A stretch of DNA of 64,000 nt from Siphonodentalium dalli (taxonomy: Eukaryota > Mollusca > Scaphopoda > Gadilida > Siphonodentaliidae), in the NCBI GenBank assembly GCA_032622095.1, contig CP136061.1, positions 249,065,582-249,129,581 of the forward strand, read 5' to 3'. This document shows, piece after piece, positions 45,658 through 58,990 of this stretch (position 1 is its first letter; every line of letters starts with the position of its first letter). The position numbers and the translations under genes were made by a program. The notes beneath the pieces were generated by a model, which saw only the letters and a list, made by a program, of their open reading frames with translations, was not told where the DNA came from and searched no databases.

Positions 45658-47725
45658 ACACAATAAAAATTCATGTTATTTTATTATGTGGCTGAAACTG
45701 GCTCCATATTTAGTGTCGGATCAGCATGCAGCCCATTTGTGCACTAAGTGCATACATAGAGGATCTCTAATGAGTCGCAATTTTATATGAAATTTATTAA
45801 CCGAGCTAAAGCTCGACTCAAATAAAAAATTTGTGGACAAGGTTCATAAATTTTGTAAATAAATTGGATGAATTCGAGATCCATTCTATCACATAATCGC
45901 ATTTTAGCAAGGAAAACGATCTCGAAATGCCTGGGGTTAAATTTGCCTTGGGGTTAAATTTATTGCTTTACCACAACCAAAGAAACCTTCAAGAAAAAAT
46001 ATAGTTCCATTTTGAATGCGTCTTTTCTTGCTGACAAAATTGTTCAACCACCATTATCACCAATGTTTATCTCACAGTCAACACTAAATAACACAACACA
46101 AATTGAATATCATAATTATATTCTAATTAACATGATAATAAAGTTCTGGCATTGATATCGACATCATTGAATGGTGCTCTTACGTCACTGCGCATGGGAA
46201 TTATACATGTGTGTCTTACTTAAAAATATGAGATCGGATTTAGGGGCTACTGTGTGATAAATTTTGATCTTAGACACACTCTTTCTCTGGGAGCCTTTAT
46301 TCAACCGCAGCCTCTCTGTGCACTTTAGCACAATTTGTTCGTTTAATCATTTTGATTTAAAAAAAAAATTTATTTAAAAGTTGAAAAAATATTGAATTTA
46401 TAATTATTTTTTATGTTGAAGTCAAAACACTTTTTTTTTTAAATTAAGTTTATTTTTTTTTTAAATCAAAATTTCGATAAAATAACGACATTACAACATC
46501 CGATATTCCGATGGGGTACCCCCGGGTTACCACAACAAATCTGGTTGAATCGATCATAGGGGTCTGGGAGAAAAGTCATTAACAGCCAGAGAGATCCTAC
46601 TCTTTTTATATATATATATATATTATATATTGATGTATTGTTTTATTAGCATACTGCCTTTGTTGGTGCTTATGCAAATAAATCATATTGAATGAACATA
46701 ATTTGCATAGTAGGGCTATAATATAAAGACAATTAAATTAGAAAATGGGATTTGACAGAGATGTCCACATTGAATGTGCAACTGCACACCTTGAACCATA
46801 CCAAATATCCAAGTCTATGAAATTCCTTTGCACCCCATCGCACTTGGGTTGGAAATTTCCAACTATCTCAAGCTTTACCGCTGTTGTAAATTTACAAACT
46901 GATATAATCCCTACGTTTGGAAATTTTCAAACTGATAACCAAAAGTCAGTGAAAGTAGGAAAATGTTCAACTTTTGGCCTAAAACAACAAATTGCACTGA
47001 ATCATGCCAAATTCAACGCAACTTTGATTTAATATTTTGACAAAACACGCTGACGTCATGATAATAAAAATATTTAAAATAAAATAAAACATAAATAATA
47101 ATTAGAAGTAGAATAGCAACGGTGTCTTCGAATCCATGCCTGATCGACAGTGCAAGTGTCTTTTGTGTGGCAGCAACTTTTGATATGACAAAAATAGCGA
47201 TTACACTCAGGTGGTTGAATGCAATATTGACACTTTTTCTTCTCTGAACTGAGTTTATCCTCTGGACTAGCTGAAGTTGATGGGGGGGTAAACTATTACT
47301 ATTAATTGTTAGTTGTGATAAAATGATGCAAATTTATATTTCAGGTTCTGACATTTCACGTGGAAAGGATTGAGGCCCATTTCAAAGGCAGGGGGGATGT
47401 ATGGCATAACTTCTAAAATAACAAAATGAAAATCAGCCAACACCAACTCCAATGAAGATTTTTCTCAGTTTCTATATAAGACTGTGACATTGGTCAAGAC
47501 AGATAAATGGTTGCAAAGACACAGTTAAAGAAAAAAATGAGAACAAAACTTTCTCAAGAGAAGACAAAGGCTGTGTAAAAGACAAAGTTATGATTCATCC
47601 TTCTCCTATACCCCACTTCAATGCAAAGGATTTGCAAAGTTTGGTGCGAGATATAGAAATTAGTTCTGTTGGTCTTGTGCATATGTCTGTTAGGAAATAT
47701 TTTGCTCTATTTTGTTTAGGTGCAA
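45658..47725. other. Non-coding; dispersed repeat and simple sequence
   Basis: 46250-46590 is a relative of 11780-12010. Poly-A/T tracts lie at 46360-46470 and an (AT)n tract at about 46606. 46745-47032 is a 95-codon ORF starting MGFDRDVHIECATAHLEPYQ, without a recognised domain and sharing 'ggaaatttccaac' phrases with the hAT-like element. No supported gene. Confidence 0.4.
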
Positions 47726-48705
47726 TTTTTAGCTCAACTTGCCAAAGTAAAATGTAAGCTATTGCCATGGGATGGTGTATCCGTCCATCTGTCAACAATT
47801 TCCCTACAGGTCACAGCTCTCATCCGATCATCACCAACTTCATAAGGATCTTTGGAGTGACCTCTACATGGGAGCCATGAATGTTTCCCGAAATTCGTTT
47901 AAAACAGCCATCTTGGATTTCAAATTTGAATTCATCGGCACACCTTTTAGTCGGTATTTATTGGAAAAATGTTTTGAAAATTTACAGCCATGTTTAGGGT
48001 CACCTCTGGGTGGTGGCTATCAAAATTGAATGAATTTTTATGAAAAACATAGCTGCTGGCAGCCATCTTAGATTTCACTCTTTGCATGACTAAATTCTTT
48101 GGCGCCCTATAGTAGGCTAGAGATCACATCCATAATCCATTCGTCACCAAAATTCATATGAACCACTAGATAAAGAGTCATTAAATTTAGTTGAAATACA
48201 TGGCCACCAGTGGCCATTTTGGATTTTATTCTGTGCATAACTAAATCCTTCGCCATTCCCTACAGGCCACATTCCTCATTGTCACTAGATGGGAGCCATC
48301 AAATTTTTTCAAAATTTTGTTAAAAACAAACATACGGCCATCTTGGATTTCACAAATTAATACATCGGCACACCCTGCAGCGGACGTTTATTGGAGAAAT
48401 GTTCAAAAAATTTACAGGCATTTCACGATCACTTCTGGATGGCAGCTCTTGAATTTGAACAATATTCAAAGAACTGCCGGCAGCCATCTTGGATTTTACT
48501 CTTTGCATCACTAAATACCTTGTCATGCCCTTGACTGACAACATTATTTTTTTTCTCATTGATCCCAAACTTCATAAGGTGCTTCGGGTTGACCTCTGGT
48601 GAACGCTACTTAAAAATAACAACTTTCCGCAGTCCTTATATCTCCATTGGCTGTAATGTATGAATTATCACCTCTCCAGGTTGAGCTACAGTGTCATTGA
48701 CACTT
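47726..48705 (+). repeat. Repeat family B, copy 1
   Basis: Starts TTTTTAGCTCAACTTGCC and ends CCAGGTTGAGCTACAGTG, so the ends are inverted (AGCTCAAC/GTTGAGCT). Internal units carry 'ggccatcttggatttca', 'gcatgactaaatcctt' and 'ctttagtcggatc'. Copy 2 is at 51836-52356. Confidence 0.7.
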
Positions 48706-48825
48706 TCATTATTAAAGATACATAATACGATTCAATGGTCCCCATATCATCCAGTACAACAACAATGGAATTTCACAAAGAGCTGATTTGGTTATCCAAA
48801 TTAGTATATACCCATTTGCGTAGGT

Positions 48826-49900
48826 CCCATAAATGGGCGGAAAAAAAAGATTTGAAGGGAGGAATGAGTGTATGTATATCTCAATTGAGACATATTTTAA
48901 ATGAAAAATGATACAATAATCGATAAAAGTGGCTTGTTCTATCAAAAATATGTGCCAAGGTTGATAAACATTTGCTGTGTATACCTTGTATTTAAATTTG
49001 TGCAGCACTATTTTTTTGCTCAGTTTTAAATGGGCGAATTTAAAATGGACACAAATATTTTTTGTAAATATCTTGGATCTGATGACAGTTTAAGTGGATT
49101 AATCATTCCCGAAGATACATGTATATCTTAAACACCATCAAGACATATTTACATAGTGTAAAACATAACTGCGTCATCAATTTGTTGTGAAGATGTGTGT
49201 TTATATGCTCGAAATAATTATTCGGACACTGAAATAGTTATAGACATCATTGAAATGAACTAGAAAGAAGTAAAACCACAACCGTGTATATGCTACTTGT
49301 CTGCAGGTTGTGTTGACATAACTAATTCAGGCTATTTGGTCAGGGAAGATGTCACTCCATGGTTGCAGGTCGTGCTTTCGCGAACCATCAGTCTGGATCA
49401 TGTGTACTTCTTAACAATCACATGTATTTGAACATCATCAATGTTACCATGTTTTGTCACTTCACATATGGGTAATTGTGTTGATGTTGGTTGCTTGTAT
49501 GAAACTATTGGCATACATGCAGACCTATATTTGTCCATTCAGTCTAACATTGAGTAATGTGAGTAATACATCAACATAGCCATTTTGTCTGCCATGTGGT
49601 TTGATGTAAACTCAGGATTCATTCTTGTTTCTGCTCAGTTTTAAATTTGCACATCGATGGGTGTGCAAACATTAGTACTGCACGAAATTTAAATACGAGT
49701 AAGGTAGGCATATATGCCACTGTATGCCCATAGCGAATGTTTATCATCATATTGGTCTGCACCAGTGACATTGGAGGATATTATTGATAGAACAAGCCAC
49801 TATTATCATGTCGTTATTCATTTAAAATCAGTGTCAATTGACTGTTCCCCTTGAAATCTCTCTTTTTCGCCATTTTAGGGGACCTCTGCAAATGGGGACC
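48826..49900. mobile_element. ~1.1-kb foldback element
   Basis: 48826-49012 and 49676-49900 are imperfect inverted arms of about 190 bases (e.g. 'agtggcttgttctatca' against its complement, 'gataaacatt' against 'aatgtttatc', 'tttaaatttgtgcagc' against 'ctgcacgaaatttaaa'). The interior is non-coding. Confidence 0.65.
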
Positions 49901-50605
49901 TATTGCAAATAGTCACAATGTATGGTAGTGTTATTAGGTGTTAATATTGATATGATATTGTCACTTGCCATAGTATATATAAGTTTTATCATGCCTCGAC
50001 TTGTAACTTCACAATCTTTCGAAACTCTGTCTCGTTGATGCTGTAATATATAAGCAATGGGGCATAAATTCCCAAAATTATGAAACTATGAAGAACTTTA
50101 GGATATCGGACGTTTTCCTAAAACCAATTCAAACTTCTCAAAATAAAATTTATATTTTGCTTACAAGCAAGACAAATGTTACAAACATTGACAATGGGCA
50201 ATTCGCAGTAAGAACATATTATATTATTTGATTACTGATGTGGAAGCTATAATTATTTCAAGCTGCGTGATACATACTGTTCATGCATTATTTTCATATG
50301 TGTAAACATATTTTATTAAAAAAAAGTGGGGTATACTGTTTTGCACCTGTCTAGCCGTCCGTCAGACGTGCGTATGTACGTCTGAAGTCTTTTCATATCA
50401 TAACTTGAACAGTAGCTTGGATCTCAATGAAATTTGGTAGGGATGTTCACTACTATGAGGACATTAAATTGAGGGCTCCTTTCGTCTTTTATAGTACGCA
50501 TCACAAAAACAAAATCTCCAATGTCATTTTTCCCCTCATAGTTCAAATGCATCGCCCGTGGCATCACGTGACCAGAACATTGAAATCGATTGATAATTCA
50601 CAGCT
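49901..50605. other. Non-coding with a CCGT-type repeat fragment
   Basis: 50340-50470 has 'tagccgtccgtcagacgtgc' and 'catatcataacttgaac', resembling the start of a dispersed repeat. No gene. Confidence 0.4.
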
Positions 50606-50608
50606 GAT

Positions 50609-51174
50609 ACTCTAGACCAAGTCTTCTCAGTCCACAACATCGGATATCGGTTGGGATGATGCTGTTTTAGGACTAAGTCCCCTCCTGTTACTCTTCTATA
50701 ATGGACTTTCATTCAAAATATGTACTATGTGTACATGTGAAGCCCCGACATTCACATGAACCCCTGAATGTGATAAATAATCTGACAGAATAATCTTGAT
50801 AGAAAAGGTCAAGTGATGATATGATCGTTTCATGTATTGTTTAAATACATTTTCTGATAGCGAGACAAATCAAAATTCTCTGGAAAACAAAGCTTTGTTT
50901 ACTTATCAATTTTGTTGCTCTGACATTTAATGGACCTCTGATATATATATGCATGTTTGATATCATCATGCTTGGGAAAGGCTGCCATCTATGTTCATAT
51001 ACGCAAAGCATCCATTTGACCTCATCTGAAGACATATAAGCAAGATAACTCCCACACACAATTATGGATGTAAAGTTTGTTGTAGAAGAGTAATGGGAGG
51101 GGACTCTTCCAAAACAGCACAACCCAACAGATGTCCCAAGCTGTTGTGGACTGAGAAGACTTGGTCTAGTGAAA
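50609..51174. mobile_element. ~560-bp inverted-repeat element
   Basis: 'ctagaccaagtcttctcagt' near 50612 is mirrored by its complement near 51165, and similarity continues about 110 bases inward (GTCCCCTCC…TTACTCTTCTA against its complement). No target duplication was determined. Confidence 0.7.
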
Positions 51175-51255
51175 CTCAAGCTGTTATTGGACCGACTTGG
51201 TTCTGTGTGGGTTAAAAATACTCAGCAGATTTTATGAAAATAAATACTTTCAGCT

Positions 51256-51835
51256 TTTTAGCTCACCTGAAACGAAGTTTCCGGTGGAGCTATAATCATC
51301 CTCCTTGTCCGTCCGTCAAGATTAGAATCATCTTCTCCTCCAGAATCGTAAGACAGAATGGGTTCATATTTGGTGTGGACGTTCCCTATGTGAATCACAT
51401 TCAGGTTTGTTCAAATGAGGTCACCCGGTCAAATAGTTGCGAAGTTAGGACCATAACTCTTTTCCACCATAGTAATTTGTAAAATGACTACTTCTCAAAT
51501 TTCATTGGGGGCAAATGGGTTCATATCTGGTACAAAGGGTCCTTGGGGGACTGTGATTCAGATTAGTTCAAATGAGGTCACTGGGTCAAATGTTGACGGA
51601 TCCAGTGACATAACTCAAAAAACAAAACAAAAATTTTAATTCATTTTTTTTGGAATTTTCACCTTGCTCAATTTAACAAAAAGAATTTTTTTTTAAACAT
51701 GTTATAAAATTTGAAAATGGTAACACCATTATAACATCTGCAGAGTTATGAAACTTTGATCTTTAATGAAATTAAATTATATTCAGTATGGATGGGCCTT
51801 GGGTGAACGGGTTCAGATTTGTTCAAATAGGGTCA
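51256..51835 (+). repeat. Repeat family C, copy 2
   Basis: Starts with the palindrome AGCTCACCTGAAAC…GTTTCCGGTGGAGCT, then GTCCGTCCGTC, then 'gaatgggttcatatttggtg' units. It is cut by family B at 51836. Confidence 0.7.
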
Positions 51836-52356
51836 TTTTTAGCTCAACTTACTTTGTAAGTTTGAGCTATTGCCATGAGTTGGCATCCGTCGTCTGTGTG
51901 TCTGTCAACAATTTCCTTTGGCGTGGGCTACAGGTCGTACCTTTGGTCTGATCTTTATGAAATTTGTCATGAATGTTGACATTGACATGTAGATGGGAAC
52001 GAGTCATTTTGGGGTTGTTCTGTCAAACAACATGGCCGCCAGCAGCCATTTTGGATTTTACTCTTCGCATGACTGAATCCTTTGGCGCGGGCTGCAGATC
52101 GTAGCTTTAGTCGGATCTTCTTGAAATTTGTCATAGATGTCAACAATGACATGTAGACGGGAACGAGTTATTGTGGGGCCATTTGGCCAACAAACATGGC
52201 CGCTGGTGGCCATCTTGGATTTTACTCTTTGCATGACTAAATCCTTTGGCACAGCTAGGTTAGACATTTCAATTAGCACCTTTCCTATTCCTCCATTTAC
52301 TGTCAACCATTAAAATATTCCCCTACCTAAGATGAGCTACAGTGTCACTGACACTT
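51836..52356 (+). repeat. Repeat family B, copy 2
   Basis: Starts with the palindrome AGCTCAACTTAC…GTAAGTTTGAGCT, followed by 'ccgtcgtctgtgtgtctgtc', and ends 'gatgagctacagtgtcactg' directly before family A. Confidence 0.7.
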
Positions 52357-52361
52357 ATATT

Positions 52362-52910
52362 ATGTTTACCCATACCATAGTATGGTAAACATAGTGTCGT
52401 TGTCCGGATTGACCACTCGTAGTTAGTCGTCGTCTGTCTGTAGACACTTTACGCATGGTTCGATAACTGAAATATTTTCTATCTGATCAGAACCAAATTT
52501 TGTATATGAATTCTCAGCACCAAATACAGATCAAGTTAGAATATGGGTTTGATCCGATTTTTTTAATGGAATTTTAGCCCTTTTTCGACTTAGAATTCAT
52601 GCATGCTGCCACAACTCAAAAAAAATTTATCTTACCGTCACCAAATCTGGTATGCGAGTTTCTTAGCCCAAAATACATATCAAGTTTGAATATGGGTTTG
52701 ATCCGATATTTGTTAATGGAGTTATGGCCCTTTGACATAGAATTCATGCATGCTTTGATAAATCAACCATTTTTCAACTGATAGAAACCATATTTTGTAC
52801 GTGAGTTTCTCAACTCAAAATACAGATCAAGTTCGAATATGGGTTTGATCCGATATTATTTAATGGCGGCGTTATGACCCTTTGATTATTTTATTCATCT
52901 CTAAAATATA
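52362..52910 (+). repeat. Repeat family A, truncated copy
   Basis: Palindromic start 52362-52392, short CTGTCTGTAG microsatellite, then three ~160-bp units. The right-hand family end is missing. Confidence 0.7.
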
Positions 52911-53042
52911 TCAAAGATACACAGTTTGCACTGTCCAAGTAGAATCTAATAAATCAGGTTTACAATGCCATGAAGTTGTCTTCTCACATTGAGCAACAGA
53001 GATAGTATCAAGTGACAATGACTCTCTCTTGCATTGAGTTAA

Positions 53043-54416
53043 TGGACCTATCCGTATTTCAATTATAGCCAATGAGCCGATAGCTTAAACCCGGAAGCGA
53101 CATAGGACTGCCTAGTGATATGAATCGCACCACAAGCCAGTCCCTAACTACAGTTGTAAGCAATAGGGAATTTACGAACACGGGAGCAAAATATGTCTTA
53201 AAAAGCTACAATGGTGTTGATATGTGCATGTGGAACATGTCCGATTGACGAACGATATTTATACATGTTTTAGTTCGGTTTCCTAAATAAAAAAAAGTAA
53301 CTATGACATCTCTTTAGGCTGGATTAAACAATACCACCGACCACACTCGGATCCTAGTGTTATTTAAATTTCAATATTTATATATAACAGATTTCAGACT
53401 AAAACGTGGAAATAGTAGTCCCGATCGGTGATGCGTTATGAATATTAATTGTGCCACGAATATGTGTTTTATGTGAAGTGTTTTTCGTTATAAATGTATA
53501 CATTTGTTGCTGTTATAACATCGTGGTAATATTGAGTTCGACTGTCTGCTATTCGCACTAACCTGTAGGAGCTCGTGCGAACGTCGATCTTACTGAATCC
53601 ATTTGATAATCTAAAGCTTCCTCCGACAATGTACGTGTAAATGAGAATCAACAGATGTTTACCAAGAGAATTACACGAAATTTCACACATTGCACGTGCT
53701 TCGCGGTGTATACACGCAACCTTCACCGAACAAGTTCACTTTGTGCCATTTGTTGCCTCGACATGGCAACATGCAACTGACTCCATGATAGTCGGCATTT
53801 TCTTTAATGTACATTATTTACTTGAAAATAGGATGTGCAATTTTAAAAGGCCATTATTTGATAATCCTTTGCATCCGGCCTGATGGCACCAGAGTTTATT
53901 CAGGACGCTCGTGTATGGTAATCTGATATCGTTATATTTATTTCGACAAAAGAGGGATTATAGATTAATTACCACATGTACACCTACGTTTGGTTTATTG
54001 CATCAAGGTGTGAACCATTAGCATAGCTTCGATAGTAAATTTGCTATTTGATATTGAAGTTTCATAATGGCTTCATTTACACCGTTTGATTCAACGTATG
54101 CCTAAACATCTATCTTTGTTGTTTATCGGAAGTGGCCTAACAATCACACCTGTTTTTTTTTTAAACTGGTTCTATTTTTGTTTATATCTAATGACAGTCA
54201 CTTTTACATGTTGCATATATACACACAAAGGTATCTTGAAAATCGTGATATTCAGAAGGGACCTATATTATCGTGTTACATGGCGTTTAACAACACAGTC
54301 CTTTCTCATCGGAAGCTATTTTAGCACTGAAGAGATAGCGGAATTGAGATGGCTTGTGGTGCGTAGTAACAGTAACCATGCAGTCTACAGGTGGGCAGGA
54401 CGTACGGATAGGTCCA
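53043..54416. mobile_element. 1.37-kb TTAA-flanked element
   Basis: TTAA at 53039-53042 and 54417-54420 flank TGGACCTATCCGTA…TACGGATAGGTCCA. Weaker inverted similarity continues inward ('cgcaccacaagcca' against its complement near 54355). The ends differ from the 520-bp TTAA family. The 113-codon ORF (54086-54427) crosses the right edge and is unlikely to be a gene. Confidence 0.78.
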
Positions 54417-54420
54417 TTAA

Positions 54421-54815
54421 CTGCTAGCAGATGTGTTGGCCATATGATGAGATATCATAGATGGAATGTTTATGCTTTTATATGCATGGTTATTTAAATT
54501 TCATCTTAAAGGCATAATCTATTTTTATTGTTTAATAGCATTACTATTGGAGGTTAATAATGTGATTGTGTTTAGTAGATTTGTTTGTTGCATGGGAAGA
54601 CAACTTGAGAGCTCTGTATCAGTCTATGAGAACAAAATAATTATTCAAAACACTTTTAGAACTGTAGGTCTAGTTTGTTTTATTTATATATTAATGGAAA
54701 GCTTTTTCGACATTGATTTCAATTGATTACAAATGTGAATAGAAATATTAAAGAGGCACAACAGGTTTGAACTTTGATACATTTTTCTTGTACTTTGCAT
54801 GAGATAACACTTTTT
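54421..54815. other. Non-coding
   Basis: AT-rich, nothing supported. Confidence 0.35.
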
Positions 54816-55905
54816 ATGTGTACCTATACCATAGTATGGTACACATAGTGTCAATGTCCGGATTGACCACTCGTCGTTCATCCATCCATCTGTACATCCA
54901 TCTGTCTGTCCGTCCGTAGACACTTTATGCATAATGCGATAACTCTAACATTTTCTATTTGATCGGAACCAAATTTTGTATACAGGTTTCTCAGTTCGAG
55001 TTCGAGTTCGAATATGGGTTTGAATCGATTTTTTATTTTATTTTTTACAGTTTTGGCTGGTTATGGCCCTTTTTTACTTATAATTTACACATGCTGCCAT
55101 AACTCAAAAAAAATTTCATCTGATTGACACCAAATTTGGTATGTGAGATTATCAGCCCAAAATACAGATCAAGTTCGAATTTGGGTTTGATCCGATTTAT
55201 TTTAAAGGAGTTATGACCCCTTTTTTTTGTTAAAAATTTTAATTTAAATTTTTTTTTTAGATTGAATTTCCTCGCTCAATTTAACACGCAAAAAATATTT
55301 AAAAAAACTTTTATATTAAATAATAAAAAACATATTTAATTAAAAAAAAAAAATTCATTGACACTAATTTGTTTTAGTTATATACCATTAATTAGGTGTG
55401 ATGTCCTTTTTTGAAGATATGAAGATTTTATTGCAATAGTTGCATGTAATATAATGATAGCAATAAATTGCGATGTGAACATCCAATATCCAGAGTATAT
55501 GAGAGTACCTTTAATAGATGTCATTCCAAGCGAAATCTGTTATTAATTGAGTGGTGACATATGTTACAAAGCTCTAGGGGGTGGTTGTGTGAAGGTAAAG
55601 ACAAACAACCTGCTGGCTGGATAATTGTTTATCCTATCTGTCAAATTTATTAATGGCTAAAACATTGGATCTCACAGTGAGAGGTCATTGTGTGAATAGG
55701 GACAGAGTTATGAGATTTAAATCGACTCCTCCCCCACCCCAAATACTTTAACCCCTTCTTAAGACAAATTATTTGAGCTTTTGATTTTAAGTATTGATAT
55801 ATGTATTACTGTGATTATATATTAGACCAATTATCAGTTATAGCTAATCGCTATCGCCAAGTTATGGGTTAAACATCTGTCGATCGTGATTGGCCTCTCG
55901 TTAGG
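54816..55905 (+). mobile_element. Repeat family A, 1.1-kb copy with both ends
   Basis: Begins with the palindrome ATGTGTACCTATACC…, then 'catctgtctgtccgtccgta' and units to about 55225. It ends 'gttatgggttaaacatctg', 'tcgatcgtgattggcctctc', matching the end of the 37892 copy. A shorter interior suggests deletion. Confidence 0.65.
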
Positions 55906-56219
55906 AAATGAGGTCCCCAGAGAGTGAATACGTTGTGCTATTCCACCTTGGGGAATAGTGTCATTTAATTCACCTTTTGTGGACCTCATTCTGCAGAGGT
56001 CAGACACTCTAAATACAGACTTGGCTGTCCCAATATTAGTTTGTTAACCACCACTCATCCAGGTGAAATCATACCCTATTGGATAGTGGGGGTATATTGA
56101 TATTACTAGATGAATGGATCTCATAGATGGGGATTCACATTTGTTCTAATAGGGGCAGAGATAAGAGATTTAACTCTCCTCTATCCTGTTTGGTACTGGT
56201 ATAATAATATTGATTTCTA

Positions 56220-56714
56220 GGAAGCCTGGGTGGGGGCAATGTTGGAGGCAACGGGGAAGGAGTGTAGAGCGGTGGAGTTTTTACCCCCTATTTGATCAAA
56301 ATTTAAACAGTTGAAAATTTCATGCCTGGTATAACATTATGATTAGTTGTAGATTAGATGTTCACATAAAAATAGGTTAGAATTGTTCTCATAGTTTGGT
56401 TTGTTTTTCCCTCATGTATGTTTTTAAACCAACAGTCCATATGTTCCTACTTCAGGTTAAACTGTTGGACCAAATTGGCCACAAATTTTAACTTTATTTG
56501 GTTTGTAATTTTCAAACGTTTGAGAGCTTGAAGTACTGGTACCAGTTGTAAAATTCAATCTAAGAGGGATGTGCAAAAGGATTTTTGTGAACTTAGTACT
56601 GTGGTATGGTTGTTTTCTTTAAAAGGTAAAAGATTGGAGATTTGTCAGTGGTGTGCAATTAGAAATTTCATTTGACGAGCCTTGCTCATCTGAGAACCTC
56701 CAGCTATGTCCCTG
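56220..56714. mobile_element. Degenerate relative of the 43289 hAT-like element
   Basis: Shares 'gttgaaaatttcat', 'aataggttagaattgttctc' and 'gtccatatgttcctac' with 44480-44640 and ends 'ctccagctatgtccctg', a mutated form of that element's right end. Confidence 0.5.
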
Positions 56715-56868
56715 TTTAGAACTACTTGTCTTTAGTGATATTGTCACGTGCTGACCCTTGTAGTCTTCAGAGTCTCAGTCTTCTCAGTCTTTAAAGTCTA
56801 GTGAGCGACCCACAGTCATTGACTGTCTTATTTATGGGAATAAACAATAAAAAAGCTATATAAATAAA

Positions 56869-57026
56869 GAAATGAATGCAGTGGGTTTATGCGTGTGTGT
56901 TATTGAGAGATACTGCACATAGGTTGTTGGGGCACATTTAGTGTCAACCGCTTTACACAATGTCCCCAAACGACCACAGCGCCGTGTCCCCCAATAACAC
57001 ACGCACACCCACTACATTCATTTCTT
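56869..57026. repeat. 158-bp hairpin
   Basis: GAAATGAATGCAGTGGGTTT… at 56869-56905 is the near complement of 56992-57026 (about 33 of 36 positions), with a loop of about 85 bases. Confidence 0.75.
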
Positions 57027-58355
57027 AAATACAATATTTTGTGCAACTCTCATTTTATCTTTGAAGCTCCATACTTTAATATATACATGTATGTACTACT
57101 ATAGAGCACATATTAGATATTGTTGTTATGGACTTTTCCTGAATTTGAATAAATAGTTTGACAGTATTTCTCTTTCTCTCTCTCCATTGTCCTGGATATA
57201 TGGCCTCTGAAAACAAGTTGGGGGGAAGACCTTCCAACATTTCATGGATGCATGAGATGAAAATAATATTGCCTCTATCGATGAGATGAAACGACATTTT
57301 TATATCTTATCCTTTTAAGATATACCAACATGTATAACCAGTGTTATACATGAAATAACCATTGCAAGATGTTTATCAATTACAGATACAGTGCATGCGG
57401 TTCTGCATTACATTCAAGTCAATAATGAATATATTTACAGGCATGTGGGCAATTGCATCTTTCAATAAGTCATTTCTAAAGTGTTTCCATTAGTATTATC
57501 CCCCAGCTGTGTCACTAAATTACCAGCTTTTATAGAGCCTATAGACAAGAATTCTACTGTCAATATTTGGAGATATTTCATCCCAATATCTATAAATTCA
57601 AATCAATATTAGTCAGCAATCTTGAAGCAGTGAAGAAACCACACTTGATGTTACCCACAGATTACAATATTTTAGTCGCGCACTTCCATTTCAAATCAAA
57701 GTGGTTTGTTCAAAAAGATTCCCTACAGTATCTCCTCTGATGGGCCAACAGAAGCTTGAAGTTTGCAAAGAATCTTTCCATTTTTTAAACAGTTTAGTTT
57801 AAATATTCATCTGATGCCCTGTAGTACTCGTGGAGTTTCAATGTATTGAAGGAACAATAATTTAGATATGTGCCTTGAATGGCAAGCGTTTGTATCAATT
57901 GTGTGTTGAAAGACAAGCCTGTGTTAGGATCTCCAATAATTGGATAGATGTCTGCATACAGTAATATATTTGAAGCTTTGAAGTACATTTATGACAAATT
58001 TGTGGGATACCTTTACTAAATGGTAGATCAATGATGCACTTCACAATAAGGTGATATGGAGGTGATTTTACAATATGAAAATGGAGCCATCAGACAGTGA
58101 GTACCTGCTTGGTGGGGAAACTTGCACGAGAGTAGGGGTGCTGTCAGCGCGGGACCTAATCAGTCCACCATACAAAAAATAAGTCCATCATATCAATTAC
58201 TAGATAGGGTACCTGGAATTGCTCAGGTAAAGAATGAACACATTATTAGTGCCCCCTCCAGTCATTTAAACTATTTATTAGTCACCTGAGATAAGCATCA
58301 CATATATATTGCATGAAACTCTGGATAAAGTTACCTCTACTTTTAAGTTGATAAT
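57027..58355. other. Non-coding
   Basis: AT-rich; small ORFs at 57076 and 57794 (minus) have no recognised domain. Confidence 0.35.
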
Positions 58356-58990
58356 AAACGCTCTTTATAGCTAATTACTAGTACTTCTTTAAGTCATCTG
58401 ATGTCAACGGCACCTATCCCATGACACGCTCATATTAGCTCTGTGTACCAATTTTCCCATATATCTTCTGAGATGATAATGCTTTTAATTGATAAGCTAT
58501 GTTAACATATTTTACAAACCCCCCTTTATGTCATCTGATGTCCAAGGCGCCAATCCCATGACATTTCCCTAGTCATGGGATCCCATGTGTACCAATTTTA
58601 CTACATATCGTTTAAGCTGATAAGAATTGCTCATCTCTATAATATAATCTATAAGTTCCCCTTTAAGTTTGCCCGGGTCAATTTACCCCTGTATACCAAT
58701 TTCCAGCGACCAGAGTCTAACCATTTTGTGTATATGATTCATTTTTTAAATTAGAATTGTTTATGCCCCTTTAAGTCGTCTGAATCAGATGTTAACAACA
58801 CCTATCTCGTGACAATATTCGTGTCAATTGACCCATGCGAAGCAATCTTTATTACAAAATTTCGACCATTTTGGGTGTATAATTAATTTTATTGTCCTTT
58901 TAAGACATCTGATGTCAATGGCACCAATCCCATGACACTCCCCGGGTCAATTGACCCATGTGTACATTTTTTAGCACCAATGGTCCAGCC
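58356..58990 (+). repeat. Degenerate ~130-bp tandem repeat, about five units
   Basis: Units share 'ctttaagtcatctgatgtca', 'ggcaccaatcccatgacac', 'gggtcaattgaccca' and 'gtgtaccaatttt'. Confidence 0.7.

Noticed and set aside
54086-54427. 113-codon plus-strand ORF
   Set aside because: It spans the right end and TTAA of a mobile element and shows no recognisable domain.
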